Assembly (NCBI GenBank): GCA_012517325.1
Contig: JAAYVF010000100.1
Coordinates: forward strand, 1-64,000
Source of the DNA: Myxococcales bacterium
Lineage (GTDB): Bacteria; Lernaellota; Lernaellaia; Lernaellales; Lernaellaceae
Direction of reading: 5' to 3'
DNA: 64,000 nt
The notes under the pieces were generated by a model. The model had not been told where the DNA came from. It did not search any database and worked only from the letters and a program-made list of their open reading frames with translations. The stretch's first letter is position 1; each line of letters starts with the position of its first letter. The position numbers and the translations under genes were made by a program. Shown here piece by piece: positions 15,937-24,493 of the stretch.

Positions 15937-18330
15937 CTATTCTCTGAGGGTTGCCCCCCAACGCTCCTGAAGCATCATCAGGATTCGCCTCGTCAAACCG
16001 TCGGCGTCTTTGTCTGAAAGGCTCTTCGAAACATCCTGGTAACGCATCGAGAACGCGACGCTTTTCTTCCCTTCCGGAATTCCCTTGCCGGTGTAGACGT
16101 CGAAAACCTTCACTTCGGAAATGCGCGCCGGATTGATCTCGGCGATCGCGCGAACCATCTCGTCCACCGGCGCCTCGGCGTCGGCCAGAACCGCCAGATC
16201 GCGCAGCATCGGCGGATATTTACTGACCGGGCGCAAGACCAAACTCTCGCCGGTCGACTCGCTGAGTACGTCCAGATACAATTCGCCGGCGAAGGCCTCG
16301 TCGCGGATTTCGAACTTTTCGAGGACTTCGGAGCGCAATTTGCCGAAGATGCCCGCCGGCTTCTCGCCGATCAACAATTCCGCGCTGACGCCCGGCAGGT
16401 ATGGGCCCGAAGCGCTTGGCCGCCGCCAGGTGGAGCCGGGAATCCGCAGCAAAATGAGCAGCCGCTCAACAAGACCCTTCAGGTCGAAAAAGTCGACGTT
16501 TTCCTTGCCGTAGGCCCAGGACAGTTCGTCCCGCCGCCCGGAAAGCAGCAAGCCCAGGCGATAGGGCTCGTCGGGCAATTCGTTTTTATCGGTACTCTTG
16601 GGCAGATAAACGCGCCGCGCCTCGAACACCTGCACATCGAGGACGTTGCGGGCCTGGTTGTAGGCCAGCACCTTGAGCAGGCTCGGTAGCAGGGTGGTCC
16701 GCATGATCGCCAGCTCTTCACTGAGCGGATTGAGCAGCCGGATGCCTTCCGGCGCGCCGACCGCGGCCAGCGAAGCGGGATCAAGGAACGGCAGGGTGTT
16801 GAGTTCGGTTAGCCCCATGCCCACCAGTTCCTGGCGGAGAACGCGCAGGACGGGTCGCAGGCGCCAGGGCTTGTTTTCGAAATCCGCGCCCAGGTGGATC
16901 GTCGGCGGGATGTTGTCGATGCCGTACAGCCGGGCGATTTCCTCGGCCAGATCGACCTCGCGTTCGAGATCGACGCGGAACGACGGCACCTCGACTTCCA
17001 GGCGTTCGTCCGTTTTGACGACGACTTTCAATTCGATGGACGAAAGCAGGTCGCTCATCCGGTCGGCCGAAAGTCGCACGCCGATCAGATCGTTGACCCG
17101 ACCGACGCGCATGGCCACTTTTTGCGGCGCGCGCAACGCCGGGTAGTTGTCGATGTAGCCGGACTCCACGGTGCCGCTGGCGAGTTCGGCCATCAGGCGG
17201 GCGGCGCGATGGGCCCCCAACACCGCGTAATCGATGGCCGTGCCGCGTTCGAAACGGTGGCTGGATTCGGACATTAGGCCGAGGCGCTTGCTGGTGCGGC
17301 GGATGCCCGATGGCTGAAAATAGGCGGCTTCGATGAAGACGTCGACCGTCCGGTCGGTGACCAGACTGTTCTGCCCGCCCATGATGCCGGCGAGCGCGAC
17401 GGGTTTTTCGCCGTCGCAGATCAAGAGGTCGTCGGCCGTCAAGCGGCGCGGCTGATCGTCGAGCGTGACGATGGTTTCGCCGTCGCGCGCGCGGCGGACG
17501 ACGATTTTTCGCCCGGCGAGGAAATCGTAGTCGAAAGCGTGCAGCGGCTGGCCGTATTCGAGCAGGACGAAGTTAGTGATGTCGACGATGTTGTTGATCG
17601 CCCGTACGCCGGCCGCTTCCAGCCGGTGGACCATCCAGAGGGGCGACGGCGCGATCCGCACGCCTTTGACGAGCATGCCGCAGTACCGCGGGCACTTGTC
17701 GGGGTCGACGATCTCGACGGTCATCGCCCGGTCGATTTCCCCGCCGACCGGTTCCAGTGCCAACGCCGGCATTTTCAGCCGGCCGCCGGTCAGCGCGGCC
17801 ACTTCGCGGGCCAGGCCGATGACCGACAGGGCGTCGGGCCGGTTGGGCGTGACGGCGATCTCGAAGGACCAGTCGTCCAGGCCGGCCGCTTCCAAGGGCT
17901 CGCGGCCGAGGGGCGTTTCGGGCGGCAGCAGCCAGATGCCGCTGTGGTCTTCCGACAAGCCCAGTTCGCGGCGGCTGCAGAGCATGCCGAAGCTTTCGAC
18001 GCCGCGGATCTTGCTTTTTTTCAGCTTGCCTTCGGGTAATTGGGCGCCGATCCGCGCCAGGACGCCGACCTTGCCGGCGACGACGTTGGGCGCGCCGCAG
18101 ATCACTTGAAAGCGCTCGACGCCGTCGAAGACGGCGCAGACGGTCAACTTGTCGGCCTCGGGGTGGCGATCGACTTTTTCGATCAGCGCCGTGACGACGC
18201 CGGTATAGCCGCCGCCGACGGGGCGCAAGTCCTCGACCTCGAAGCCGGCCATGGTCAGCCGGTGCGCCAACTCCGGCGGCGTGAGGTCGAAGGCCACGTA
18301 ATCCTGCAACCAGCGATAGGTGACACGCAT
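15937..18330 (-). CDS. pheT: phenylalanyl-tRNA synthetase beta subunit
   Basis: The 797-residue product has the full bacterial PheT order. An N-terminal tRNA-binding (EMAP-like) domain carries VEKVDRHPEADKLTVC near 50. The B3/B4 editing domain (about 210-390) and the B5 domain (about 405-475) follow. The catalytic-like core starts near LRVLRQELVGMGLTEL. The ferredoxin-like anticodon-binding domain begins at RPVSKYPPMLRDLAVL near 705. It pairs with PheS to charge tRNA-Phe in the cytoplasm. Its ATG shares one base with the pheS stop (TGATG), so the subunits are translationally coupled. Confidence 0.96.
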   Translation of the reverse strand: MRVTYRWLQDYVAFDLTPPELAHRLTMAGFEVEDLRPVGGGYTGVVTALIEKVDRHPEADKLTVCAVFDGVERFQVICGAPNVVAGKVGVLARIGAQLPEGKLKKSKIRGVESFGMLCSRRELGLSEDHSGIWLLPPETPLGREPLEAAGLDDWSFEIAVTPNRPDALSVIGLAREVAALTGGRLKMPALALEPVGGEIDRAMTVEIVDPDKCPRYCGMLVKGVRIAPSPLWMVHRLEAAGVRAINNIVDITNFVLLEYGQPLHAFDYDFLAGRKIVVRRARDGETIVTLDDQPRRLTADDLLICDGEKPVALAGIMGGQNSLVTDRTVDVFIEAAYFQPSGIRRTSKRLGLMSESSHRFERGTAIDYAVLGAHRAARLMAELASGTVESGYIDNYPALRAPQKVAMRVGRVNDLIGVRLSADRMSDLLSSIELKVVVKTDERLEVEVPSFRVDLEREVDLAEEIARLYGIDNIPPTIHLGADFENKPWRLRPVLRVLRQELVGMGLTELNTLPFLDPASLAAVGAPEGIRLLNPLSEELAIMRTTLLPSLLKVLAYNQARNVLDVQVFEARRVYLPKSTDKNELPDEPYRLGLLLSGRRDELSWAYGKENVDFFDLKGLVERLLILLRIPGSTWRRPSASGPYLPGVSAELLIGEKPAGIFGKLRSEVLEKFEIRDEAFAGELYLDVLSESTGESLVLRPVSKYPPMLRDLAVLADAEAPVDEMVRAIAEINPARISEVKVFDVYTGKGIPEGKKSVAFSMRYQDVSKSLSDKDADGLTRRILMMLQERWGATLRE

Positions 18331-19373
18331 CAGAACTGCCTCAAAAAGCGCAAATCGCCCTCGAAGAAGAGGCGAATGTCATCAACGTTGTAGCGGAACA
18401 TCGCCAGCCGTTCGATGCCCATGCCGAAAGCGAAGCCGGTGACGGTTTCCGGATCGTAGCCGGCCCCGGCGAAGACCGCCGGGTCGACCATGCCGGAGCC
18501 GAGGATTTCCTTCCAGCCGGTGCCTTTGCAAACGGGGCAGACACCGCCGCCCTGCCGCCCGTCGCCGCCGCAGACGAAGCAGGAGATGTCCAGTTCGGCC
18601 GACGGCTCGGTGAACGGGAAGAAGCTGGCGCGAAATCGCGTTTTCGTGTCGGCGCCGAAGAATTCGCGGACGAAGTTGTTGAGGATGCCCTTCAGGTCGC
18701 CGAAGGTCACCTGGCGGTCGACCAGCAAGCCCTCGACCTGCGAAAACATCGGGTAGTGGCTGGCGTCGATCGCGTCGGAGCGATACACCCAGCCCGGAGC
18801 CAACATGCGGACCGGCGGCTGGTGGCGCTGCATCACCCGCACCTGCACGGGGCTGGTGTGCGTGCGCAGCAGCACGTCGCCGCCGATGAACAACGTATCC
18901 TGCATGTCGCGCGCCGGGTGATCGGGCGGGAAGTTCAGCAGGTCGAAGTTGTATTTGCCCAACTCGACCTCCGGACCGTCTTCCCACACGAACCCCATGC
19001 GCTCGAAGACCCGGACGATCTCATCCAGCGTTTCGCTGAGCGGATGCAGGCTGCCGTGCGGCGGCCGGCGACCCGGCAGCGAGATGTCGACCCGCTCGGT
19101 CTGCAACGCGGCTTCCCGTTCGCGAGCCTGAATGCGCTGCTTGCCCTCGTCCAACGCGGTTTCGAGGGCCGCCTTGCACTCGTTCACCAGTTGGCCGATG
19201 CGGGGCCGCTCCTCGGGCGACACGTCTTTCATGCCGCGCAGCAGTTCGGTCAAACTGCCCTTTTTACCGAGGACGGCCACCCGCACCGCATCGAGCGCCG
19301 GGAGATCGACCGCGCCGGCGATCGCCGCCGACGCCGCTTGTCGGATTTGTTCGATGCGTTCCTGCATGGTCAT
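18330..19373 (-). CDS. pheS: phenylalanyl-tRNA synthetase alpha subunit
   Basis: The 347-residue product has an N-terminal coiled coil (about 5-85) and class II motifs. Motif 1 is near HPLSETLDEIVRVFERMGF, motif 2 contains MLAPGWVYRSDAIDASH, and motif 3 is FGMGIERLAM near the end. Two CxxC pairs (CFVCGGDG and CPVCKGTG) form the zinc-binding insert seen in many bacterial PheS proteins. ATG 19373 begins 5 bp after the rplT stop. ATG 19367, two codons later, is an equally possible start. Confidence 0.95.
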   Translation of the reverse strand: MTMQERIEQIRQAASAAIAGAVDLPALDAVRVAVLGKKGSLTELLRGMKDVSPEERPRIGQLVNECKAALETALDEGKQRIQAREREAALQTERVDISLPGRRPPHGSLHPLSETLDEIVRVFERMGFVWEDGPEVELGKYNFDLLNFPPDHPARDMQDTLFIGGDVLLRTHTSPVQVRVMQRHQPPVRMLAPGWVYRSDAIDASHYPMFSQVEGLLVDRQVTFGDLKGILNNFVREFFGADTKTRFRASFFPFTEPSAELDISCFVCGGDGRQGGGVCPVCKGTGWKEILGSGMVDPAVFAGAGYDPETVTGFAFGMGIERLAMFRYNVDDIRLFFEGDLRFLRQF

Positions 19374-19378
19374 CCCGT

Positions 19379-19729
19379 TCAGGCGTTCTTCGCCTTCTCC
19401 ACGATGATGCCGAAGGCGGCCGGATCGTGAATCGCCAGGTCCGAAAGCACTTTCCGGTCGATGACGATGCCGGCCTTCTTGATGCCGAACATCAGGCGCG
19501 AATAGCTCAAGCCGTGCGCATGCGCCGCCGCGTTGATGCGGATGATCCACAGCTTGCGGAACTCCCGCTTCTTGTTGCGGCGGTCGCGGTACTGATAGAC
19601 CATCGCCCGACGCACGGTTTCGTGCGCGGTGCGGAAGATCTTGCTGCGGCCCTGATAAAAGCCCCGGGCGCGGGCCAGTAAGCGCTTACGACGACGACGA
19701 CTTTTAAATCCACCTTTGGCGCGTGGCAT
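19379..19729 (-). CDS. rplT: 50S ribosomal protein L20
   Basis: The 116-residue basic protein begins [32 protein letters not shown] and [16 protein letters not shown] follow, both diagnostic of L20, and its length is typical. AAAGGAG stands upstream of the ATG. It binds 23S rRNA early in large-subunit assembly and in some bacteria represses its own operon. The infC-rpmI-rplT order is conserved. Confidence 0.97.
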   Translation of the reverse strand: MPRAKGGFKSRRRRKRLLARARGFYQGRSKIFRTAHETVRRAMVYQYRDRRNKKREFRKLWIIRINAAAHAHGLSYSRLMFGIKKAGIVIDRKVLSDLAIHDPAAFGIIVEKAKNA

Positions 19730-19782
19730 GATGATTCTCCTTTCGACTCATTTTCAAGGTAACGGCCGCGACGAACCGCGGC

Positions 19783-19977
19783 TCAGACCAACAGCAGCTT
19801 GCGAACGTTGGCCCGGTTGGTCTGATCGACTTCCTGGCTCCGACGCAGCTTGCGCTTCCGCTTGGTCGTTTTTTTCGTGAGGATGTGGCTCTTCATGGCG
19901 CGCGACCGCACAATGCGCCCCGAACCGGTCACTTTCATCCGCTTCGCGGCGCCACGCTTGGTTTTTGCCTTCGGCAT
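19783..19977 (-). CDS. rpmI: 50S ribosomal protein L35
   Basis: The 64-residue product begins [20 protein letters not shown] and has the Arg/Lys-rich core [14 protein letters not shown], as expected for L35. AAAGGAGAGG precedes the ATG. It lies 53 bp before rplT and about 100 bp after infC. The gap to infC holds a perfect 7-bp hairpin at 20023-20039. Confidence 0.96.
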   Translation of the reverse strand: MPKAKTKRGAAKRMKVTGSGRIVRSRAMKSHILTKKTTKRKRKLRRSQEVDQTNRANVRKLLLV

Positions 19978-20022
19978 AGGATCCCTCTCCTTTCAAAACG
20001 GAGAGCCCACCCCCACCTCGCC

Positions 20023-20039
20023 GCGGCGACGTTCGCCGC
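20023..20039 (-). promoter_or_regulatory. hairpin in the infC-rpmI leader gap
   Basis: GCGGCGA and TCGCCGC form a perfect 7-bp stem with a 3-base loop between infC and rpmI. No T run follows, so it is more likely an mRNA structure than a terminator. L20-type feedback is possible but not shown. Confidence 0.35.
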
Positions 20040-20078
20040 CGGCCAGGTTCCGGGCTTGGGCTTTACTGATGCTCCGAC

Positions 20079-20624
20079 TTACTTCTTCGTTGGGATGAGG
20101 AAGATGAACATGTTGCGGCCTTCCATCCGGGGCTCGCGTTCAAGCTTTCCCACATCGGCAATATCCTGGATGATGCGATCCAGGATTTTCGCTCCCAATT
20201 CGGAATGGACCACCTCGCGGCCGCGGAACATGATGGTCGCCTTGACCTTCATGCCCTTTTCCAAGAAATCGCGAATATGTTTCAGTTTGAACTGAAAATC
20301 ATGTTCGCCGGTCTTGGGCCGCATTTTGATCTCTTTGACCTGAACCACCACCTGGTGTTTTTTGGATTCCTGCGCTTTTTTCTCGGTTTGATACTTGAAG
20401 CGGCCGTAATCCATGATTTTGCAGACCGGCGGCGTTCCGTTGGGGGCGACTTCCACCAGATCAAAGCCTCGTTCCAGGGCGATTTCGGTGCCCCGGCGCG
20501 GATCCATCACGCCCAGCGTGGTTCCGGTTTCATCGATCACCAGAACCTCGCGGCAGAAAATCCGCTCGTTGATGCGGTGGGCCGGTTCCTCTTTCTTCGG
20601 TTGCGCACGAACGTTCTTCGCTAT
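20079..20624 (-). CDS. infC: translation initiation factor IF-3 with ATA start codon
   Basis: No ATG, GTG or TTG lies at the expected start. The frame is open upstream of GTG 20540, and RINERIF is encoded there, the near-invariant IF-3 N-terminal motif. Reading back, ATA at 20624-20622 is preceded seven bases earlier by AAGGAG. Starting there gives 181 residues, against 180 in E. coli. E. coli infC starts with AUU, the basis of its autoregulation by codon discrimination, so ATA here fits the same control. The body has the N domain, the linker (about 85-95) and a C domain with IKMRPKTGEHDFQFK. The GTG at 20540 would delete part of the N domain. Confidence 0.93.
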   Translation of the reverse strand: MAKNVRAQPKKEEPAHRINERIFCREVLVIDETGTTLGVMDPRRGTEIALERGFDLVEVAPNGTPPVCKIMDYGRFKYQTEKKAQESKKHQVVVQVKEIKMRPKTGEHDFQFKLKHIRDFLEKGMKVKATIMFRGREVVHSELGAKILDRIIQDIADVGKLEREPRMEGRNMFIFLIPTKK

Positions 20625-20719
20625 GGCGGCACTCCTTTCTTTGCGGTGTCGCCGGGCGGCCCCGGGGACAACCGTTTGTTAATCGAATCGCAGACCACAG
20701 GCTGCGGTAATGAAAACGT

Positions 20720-20748
20720 ATTTTAAATGTAAAAGAGCGCTTTGGCAA
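20720..20748 (-). promoter_or_regulatory. predicted promoter of infC
   Basis: TTGCCA (20748-20743) and TAAAAT (20725-20720) on the minus strand are 17 bp apart, with about 90 bases of leader before the ATA start. The -35 box lies in the descending arm of the hairpin at 20737-20759. Confidence 0.5.
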
Positions 20749-20759
20749 AAGCCAAGCGC
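20731..20759 (-). terminator. terminator or attenuator between tRNA-Val and infC
   Basis: On the minus strand, GCGCTTGGC and GCCAAAGCGC form a stem with one bulged base and a TTTT loop, followed by TCTTTT. It would end the tRNA-Val transcript or attenuate read-through into infC. Confidence 0.65.
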
Positions 20760-20899
20760 CCCAATCCCGGTAGGCAAAGCAAAACGATAGTTGTCGTTTC
20801 CGGGAACGGGGTGCGGCTGGTTAGCCGTCTTGGGCTCTTGGCCCCGCCTGCTTTGGCGAACCCTTGTCCACAGTGGCCGATTTTTCAGGCCTTTTCTGT

Positions 20900-20972
20900 T
20901 AGGCACGGAGGGAATTGAACCCACGACCCCTACCGTGTCAGGGTAGTGCTCTAGCCCCTGAGCTACGTGCCT
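20900..20972 (-). tRNA. tRNA-Val (GAC)
   Basis: The 73-base gene has acceptor stem AGGCACG/CGTGCCT with discriminator A. The anticodon stem CTACC/GGTAG encloses the loop CTGACAC, so the anticodon is GAC. The T arm is GTGGGTTCAATTCCC. CCA is not encoded. It lies directly downstream of a strong promoter. Confidence 0.95.
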
Positions 20973-20986
20973 GAACGAGGGACAAG

Positions 20987-21015
20987 TTTTAATCTCGAAT
21001 CACCAAATCTGTCAA
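20987..21015 (-). promoter_or_regulatory. predicted promoter of tRNA-Val
   Basis: TTGACA (21015-21010) and TTAAAA (20992-20987) are spaced by 17 bp. The start of transcription would fall near 20980, eight bases before the mature tRNA. Confidence 0.7.
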
Positions 21016-21018
21016 GGG

Positions 21019-21046
21019 TAAAAATATCGGTTCCGCGGTTCGCGGA
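21019..21046 (-). terminator. weak terminator after the phosphodiester glycosidase gene
   Basis: TCCGCG and CGCGGA form a 6-bp stem (loop AAC) directly after the stop codon on the minus strand. ACCGATATTTTTA follows. It would end the long guaB to 21047 transcript. Confidence 0.5.
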
Positions 21047-21928
21047 TTATTTCGAAAAAACGCCCAGATAGATCGGCACGTTGACCGTCGAGCGGATCGC
21101 AAAGGACGCGTCGGGATAGTTGAGGACCATTTGCGTGCTCGTCCCGCCGTCGCAATTGATCGCCCGCCAGACGCCCAGGCCGCGCGGCTCGGGGTCGGCC
21201 AGCACCTTCGCTAATTCCGGCAGCGACAGGCCGCCGAGCAGATCGTCGGTCGCGGAGAGGATCACGCGGCCCCGGCGATCGACGCTGATCGCGGTGCGGC
21301 GGGAAACGACCTGGGCGTTGCGGAAATGCGATTGCGCCTCGCCGTCGGTGACCAGCCAGGGGCCGGCCTGAAACGCCTGACTGACCCCGGTCAGATCGAC
21401 GCTGGTACGGTGCATCAGATAGGCCCGGCGGTCGCGTAGAAAAAAGACACCGTGGTGGATGCTGCCCTCCGGCCGCAACGGGGAAACCGTCTGGCCGTCG
21501 ATGATCAGCAAACCCATGACCTTCATTTCCGGATCGAAAAAGCTCGCGTTGATCAGGGCCACCGCGCGGTTCTGCTCGGCGAGTATCTCCATGTCGACCG
21601 CCGGCAATTCCTCCGGCGGCACCTGGAGCATGCGCAGATCCCAGAGGAGCGGATCGATCCGCAGGGCGACCAGATGGAAACCGGCCAACCAGCGCCCCTG
21701 CCGCCCGAAATCCAGCCAGCGCAGTTCCAGGCCATCGGCCAGCGTCCGCCAGGCGCCCGGATCCTTGAGGCGCAACTCGTGGGTTTCCTGCCGGCGCTCG
21801 GCCACGTACTTGGTCACCTGGGTCTCGACCCACTCCGGGTTGAAAAACACCCAGACCAGCGGCGCGACGATCAGGACGGCGGCCACGGGGATGAGCAACC
21901 AGCGACGGCGTTTATTTTGGGGCGGCAC
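21047..21928 (-). CDS. phosphodiester glycosidase family protein (NAGPA-like)
   Basis: The 293-residue product has an N-terminal membrane anchor (about 10-28). The mature part carries INASFFDPE, LLIIDGQTVSP, a late GRVILSATDD and AINCDGGTSTQM, the hallmark motifs of the NAGPA/phosphodiester glycosidase fold. Human uncovering enzyme and phage and spore-coat homologues cleave GlcNAc from phosphodiester linkages, so a cell-wall or polysaccharide substrate is possible. It overlaps the AI-2E-family gene upstream by 17 bp and ends a long operon. Confidence 0.82.
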   Translation of the reverse strand: MPPQNKRRRWLLIPVAAVLIVAPLVWVFFNPEWVETQVTKYVAERRQETHELRLKDPGAWRTLADGLELRWLDFGRQGRWLAGFHLVALRIDPLLWDLRMLQVPPEELPAVDMEILAEQNRAVALINASFFDPEMKVMGLLIIDGQTVSPLRPEGSIHHGVFFLRDRRAYLMHRTSVDLTGVSQAFQAGPWLVTDGEAQSHFRNAQVVSRRTAISVDRRGRVILSATDDLLGGLSLPELAKVLADPEPRGLGVWRAINCDGGTSTQMVLNYPDASFAIRSTVNVPIYLGVFSK

Positions 21929-23024
21929 CGCGATAGAACCCTCCCGACTTGTAGCGATGCACCAGTCGTACCGCCAATACCTGCAAGACCGCGGTGGCCG
22001 GCACGGCGATCAGCATGCCGAGCAAACCGGCCAGTTCGGCCCAGATCAGCAGCGCGAAAATCACCGTCACCGGGTGCAAGCCCAATTTGTCGCCGACGAT
22101 CTTGGGCGTGATCAGGTTGCCTTCCAGGGCCTGGGCGACCAGGAACACGGCCACGACACCCAGCGGATGCTGCCAGTCTTGGTATTGCAGGAGGGCCATC
22201 AACAGCGCGGGGACGATCCCCAATACCAATCCGAGGTAGGGAACGATGGAAGCCAGGCCGGCGAACAACCCGATCACCAGCCCTAACGGGATATCCAGGA
22301 TCAACCAAAGGCCGACGGAATAAAGCGAACCGAGAATCAGCGCGACGGTGATCTGCCCGCGCAGGAAATTGGCGACGATGACGTCGACCTGGCGCATGAA
22401 CTCGGCGAACGGTTCGCGCCAGGGCAGCGGAATCAGTTCCACCGCGCCGGCGTTGATGCGGTCGATATCGCGCAGCAGGTAAAACCAGGCGACCGGGATC
22501 ACCAGCAGGGTCAGCAGGCCGGTGATGAATCCCAGGACGCCGCTCCAGGCGTTCTTCAACGCCGAGGTGACCGGCGAATAAACCGCCTGGGCGATTTGAT
22601 TGACCGTGTCGCGGTTCGCGTAAAAGAAGCCGCGGATGTCCGCGTCGGTGCGCGGCAGTTCGATGCCCAGGGTCGCCTCGATTTGCGGCAGCAGCGTGCC
22701 GGTCAGCCAATCGCCGTAGTTCGGCAGTTCCTGCGAGAGGCGCTGCAGCTCATGCAAGACGGTCGGCACGAGAATCAGATCGATGAGCACGGCGCCGAGG
22801 ATCAGGCAGACCGCCAGAACGGCCACGCCCGCCGTGCGCGGCACGCGCCGGCGCTCCAGCCGGTCGACCAGCGGATCGCAAATGTAAGCCAGCAGCCACG
22901 CCAGCGCGAGCGCCGTGAGGATTTGGTGAATCCGCGCGATGAACCAGAACATCAGGCAAAGCCCGGCCAGCAGCACGAGCAACTTGATCCACTTGTTGGC
23001 CCAGATGTCCTTCAGGAAGCTCAC
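21912..23024 (-). CDS. AI-2E family transporter (PF01594-type) membrane protein
   Basis: The 370-residue product has about seven to eight hydrophobic helices. Two sit near the N terminus, a soluble-like loop follows (about 75-145), and a hydrophobic C-terminal half ends the protein. LALAWLLAYICDPLVDRLERR near residue 40 is typical of the family, as is LIGLFAGLASIVPYLGLVLG near 250. Members include TqsA and proton- or sodium-coupled exporters, and annotation as an AI-2 exporter is often not literal. A start ATG with GGAG lies upstream. It sits 18 bp after the PEGA lipoprotein gene. Confidence 0.88.
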   Translation of the reverse strand: MSFLKDIWANKWIKLLVLLAGLCLMFWFIARIHQILTALALAWLLAYICDPLVDRLERRRVPRTAGVAVLAVCLILGAVLIDLILVPTVLHELQRLSQELPNYGDWLTGTLLPQIEATLGIELPRTDADIRGFFYANRDTVNQIAQAVYSPVTSALKNAWSGVLGFITGLLTLLVIPVAWFYLLRDIDRINAGAVELIPLPWREPFAEFMRQVDVIVANFLRGQITVALILGSLYSVGLWLILDIPLGLVIGLFAGLASIVPYLGLVLGIVPALLMALLQYQDWQHPLGVVAVFLVAQALEGNLITPKIVGDKLGLHPVTVIFALLIWAELAGLLGMLIAVPATAVLQVLAVRLVHRYKSGGFYRGAAPK

Positions 23025-23042
23025 CGCCCGCTCCTTTCGTCG

Positions 23043-23378
23043 TTACTTCTTTTTCGGCGGCGCTTCCGGTCGCGGCAACAGGCGGACTTCCAGGGTCGCC
23101 ATGTTCGGCTGGCTGATCAGTTCGACCAATTCGGCCTGATACCGATCCGCTTCCAGGCGCAGGCGATGGCCGCCGGCGGTCAGCGGCAGGCCGCCCTTTT
23201 CCGCCGTGAACGCCGCGGCGCGGCCGACGTAAACGCCGTCCAGGAAGACCTTGGCGTCGTCGGGAGTGATTTTCAGCGGAACGCTGACGGTCGGCGCGTC
23301 GCCGTTGATTTTTCCGAGCGGCGTGGCGCAGGCGGTCAACGCGGCCAAGAGAATCAGACACCAGAAGAATCGTCTCAT
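23043..23378 (-). CDS. small PEGA-domain lipoprotein
   Basis: The 111-residue product starts at ATG 23378, which overlaps the stop of the upstream gene by 4 bp. Its lipobox is LTAC (Cys near 17). The mature part contains VPLKITPDDAKVFLDGVYVGRA, then LPLTAGGHRLRLEADRY, the PEGA repeat that gives the family its name. PEGA domains are surface-layer or sensor-associated beta modules. A longer reading frame extends upstream to 23732 but lies inside the previous gene and is rejected. Confidence 0.8.
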   Translation of the reverse strand: MRRFFWCLILLAALTACATPLGKINGDAPTVSVPLKITPDDAKVFLDGVYVGRAAAFTAEKGGLPLTAGGHRLRLEADRYQAELVELISQPNMATLEVRLLPRPEAPPKKK

Positions 23379-24493
23379 CGCGGCTCCAGTTGGTATTGCA
23401 ACAGATTGCCCTTTTGGCCGGAAGGTTTCAAGACAAAGCTGGTCGCCTTGACGGTGGCCAGGTCGGCGGCGAACTGTTCGACCGATCCGGCGTAAACGAC
23501 GGCGAAGCGCACCCGCCGGCCCGGCTCGAAGGAATCGAGTTCGGCCTTCTGCACGTAGGCCCGGTTGCGCAACAGCGCTTGCACTTCCTGCAGCTTGTCG
23601 AAATCGGCTACTTTCAACAGTTCGACGTAAATCACGCCCGGCCCGGTTTCGGCCAGCTTGCCCTGCTTGCTCAGCGTCTCCATCATCGCGCCGAACAGTT
23701 CCTTGGCGGCACCGTCGTAGCGCCCGTCGCAAGCGCCTTCCGCCGGAAAGCGGTATTGGAACGCCGCGGCGATTTTTTCGGCCGGCGCGTCGACGACGCG
23801 GATCTTGGCCGTCTGGTCGCAGCGCTCGTCGCGCGTTTCCGCCGGCGTTTCATCGTTCAGTTGCAGCAAAATGAGCAGGCGGATGTTTTTCACCGTCGCG
23901 ACGCGGGCCAGGTCTTCCAGCCGGTTTTCGCGCAGCGCCGTCTGCGACGATTGGTTGCCGAGCAATTCCTCGGCCTCCGCCGCGGTGGCGAGCGGTTGGT
24001 TGGCCAGATCGAATCGTTCGCGCAGCGGTTCGTCCATTTCCGGCGCGACGGCAAATCCGCCCGGCCGCTCCCGATAGGTCAACAACAGTATTTCCGTCTG
24101 GCGGCGGGCCGCCGGCGGCGCCACCCCGATCGCGCGTACTGTCTCGCGCAGGCTGTCGAGCTGGATGCGCGCCTCGAGCGACAAGTGGAGCGTGGCCGCG
24201 CGGACCTGTTGGTCCAGCACCTGGTAGCTGGTCACGTAGCGTTGCGGCTTGCGCAGCACGCGTTCCTTGATCGCTTCTTTTTTCAGCGCGAGCTCCTCGG
24301 GCGGCGCGACTTGCGCCAGCGCCTGTTCGACCGCGGCCGCGAGCGCGACCGTCACCGCCTTGGCCTTGGCGGCCTCGAGATTGAGGGCGCTCAGCGACAC
24401 GTCCGCCTCGCCGGTGAACAGGCCGAGTTCCTCGGCCCGCACCGCGACCGCCAGAACCGCCAACAGGATCAGGAGCCAGCCGGATCGCCACAC
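23375..24493 (-). CDS. exported protein, possibly FlgT N-terminal-like
   Basis: The 372-residue product has a signal peptide ending near AVRA (about residue 20). An Ala-rich helix-beta domain (about 30-130) includes AKAVTVALAAAVEQALAQV, KPQRYVTSYQVL and a strand series. This pattern resembles FlgT N-terminal or LPP20-like domains that bind at the cell envelope. The C-terminal part (about 290-370) is another mixed alpha/beta domain. No flagellar gene is in the window, so the name is structural only. It overlaps hflX by 25 bp and the PEGA gene by 4 bp. Confidence 0.6.
   Translation of the reverse strand: MWRSGWLLILLAVLAVAVRAEELGLFTGEADVSLSALNLEAAKAKAVTVALAAAVEQALAQVAPPEELALKKEAIKERVLRKPQRYVTSYQVLDQQVRAATLHLSLEARIQLDSLRETVRAIGVAPPAARRQTEILLLTYRERPGGFAVAPEMDEPLRERFDLANQPLATAAEAEELLGNQSSQTALRENRLEDLARVATVKNIRLLILLQLNDETPAETRDERCDQTAKIRVVDAPAEKIAAAFQYRFPAEGACDGRYDGAAKELFGAMMETLSKQGKLAETGPGVIYVELLKVADFDKLQEVQALLRNRAYVQKAELDSFEPGRRVRFAVVYAGSVEQFAADLATVKATSFVLKPSGQKGNLLQYQLEPR

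Noticed and set aside
20079-20540. infC starting at GTG 20540 (153 residues)
   Set aside because: It would drop part of the conserved IF-3 N domain encoded upstream in frame and has no ribosome site. ATA 20624 fits better.
23043-23732. 229-residue version of the PEGA lipoprotein gene starting at 23732
   Set aside because: The extra N-terminal part lies inside the upstream gene and has no signal peptide. The ATG at 23378 gives a clean lipobox and a 4-bp overlap.
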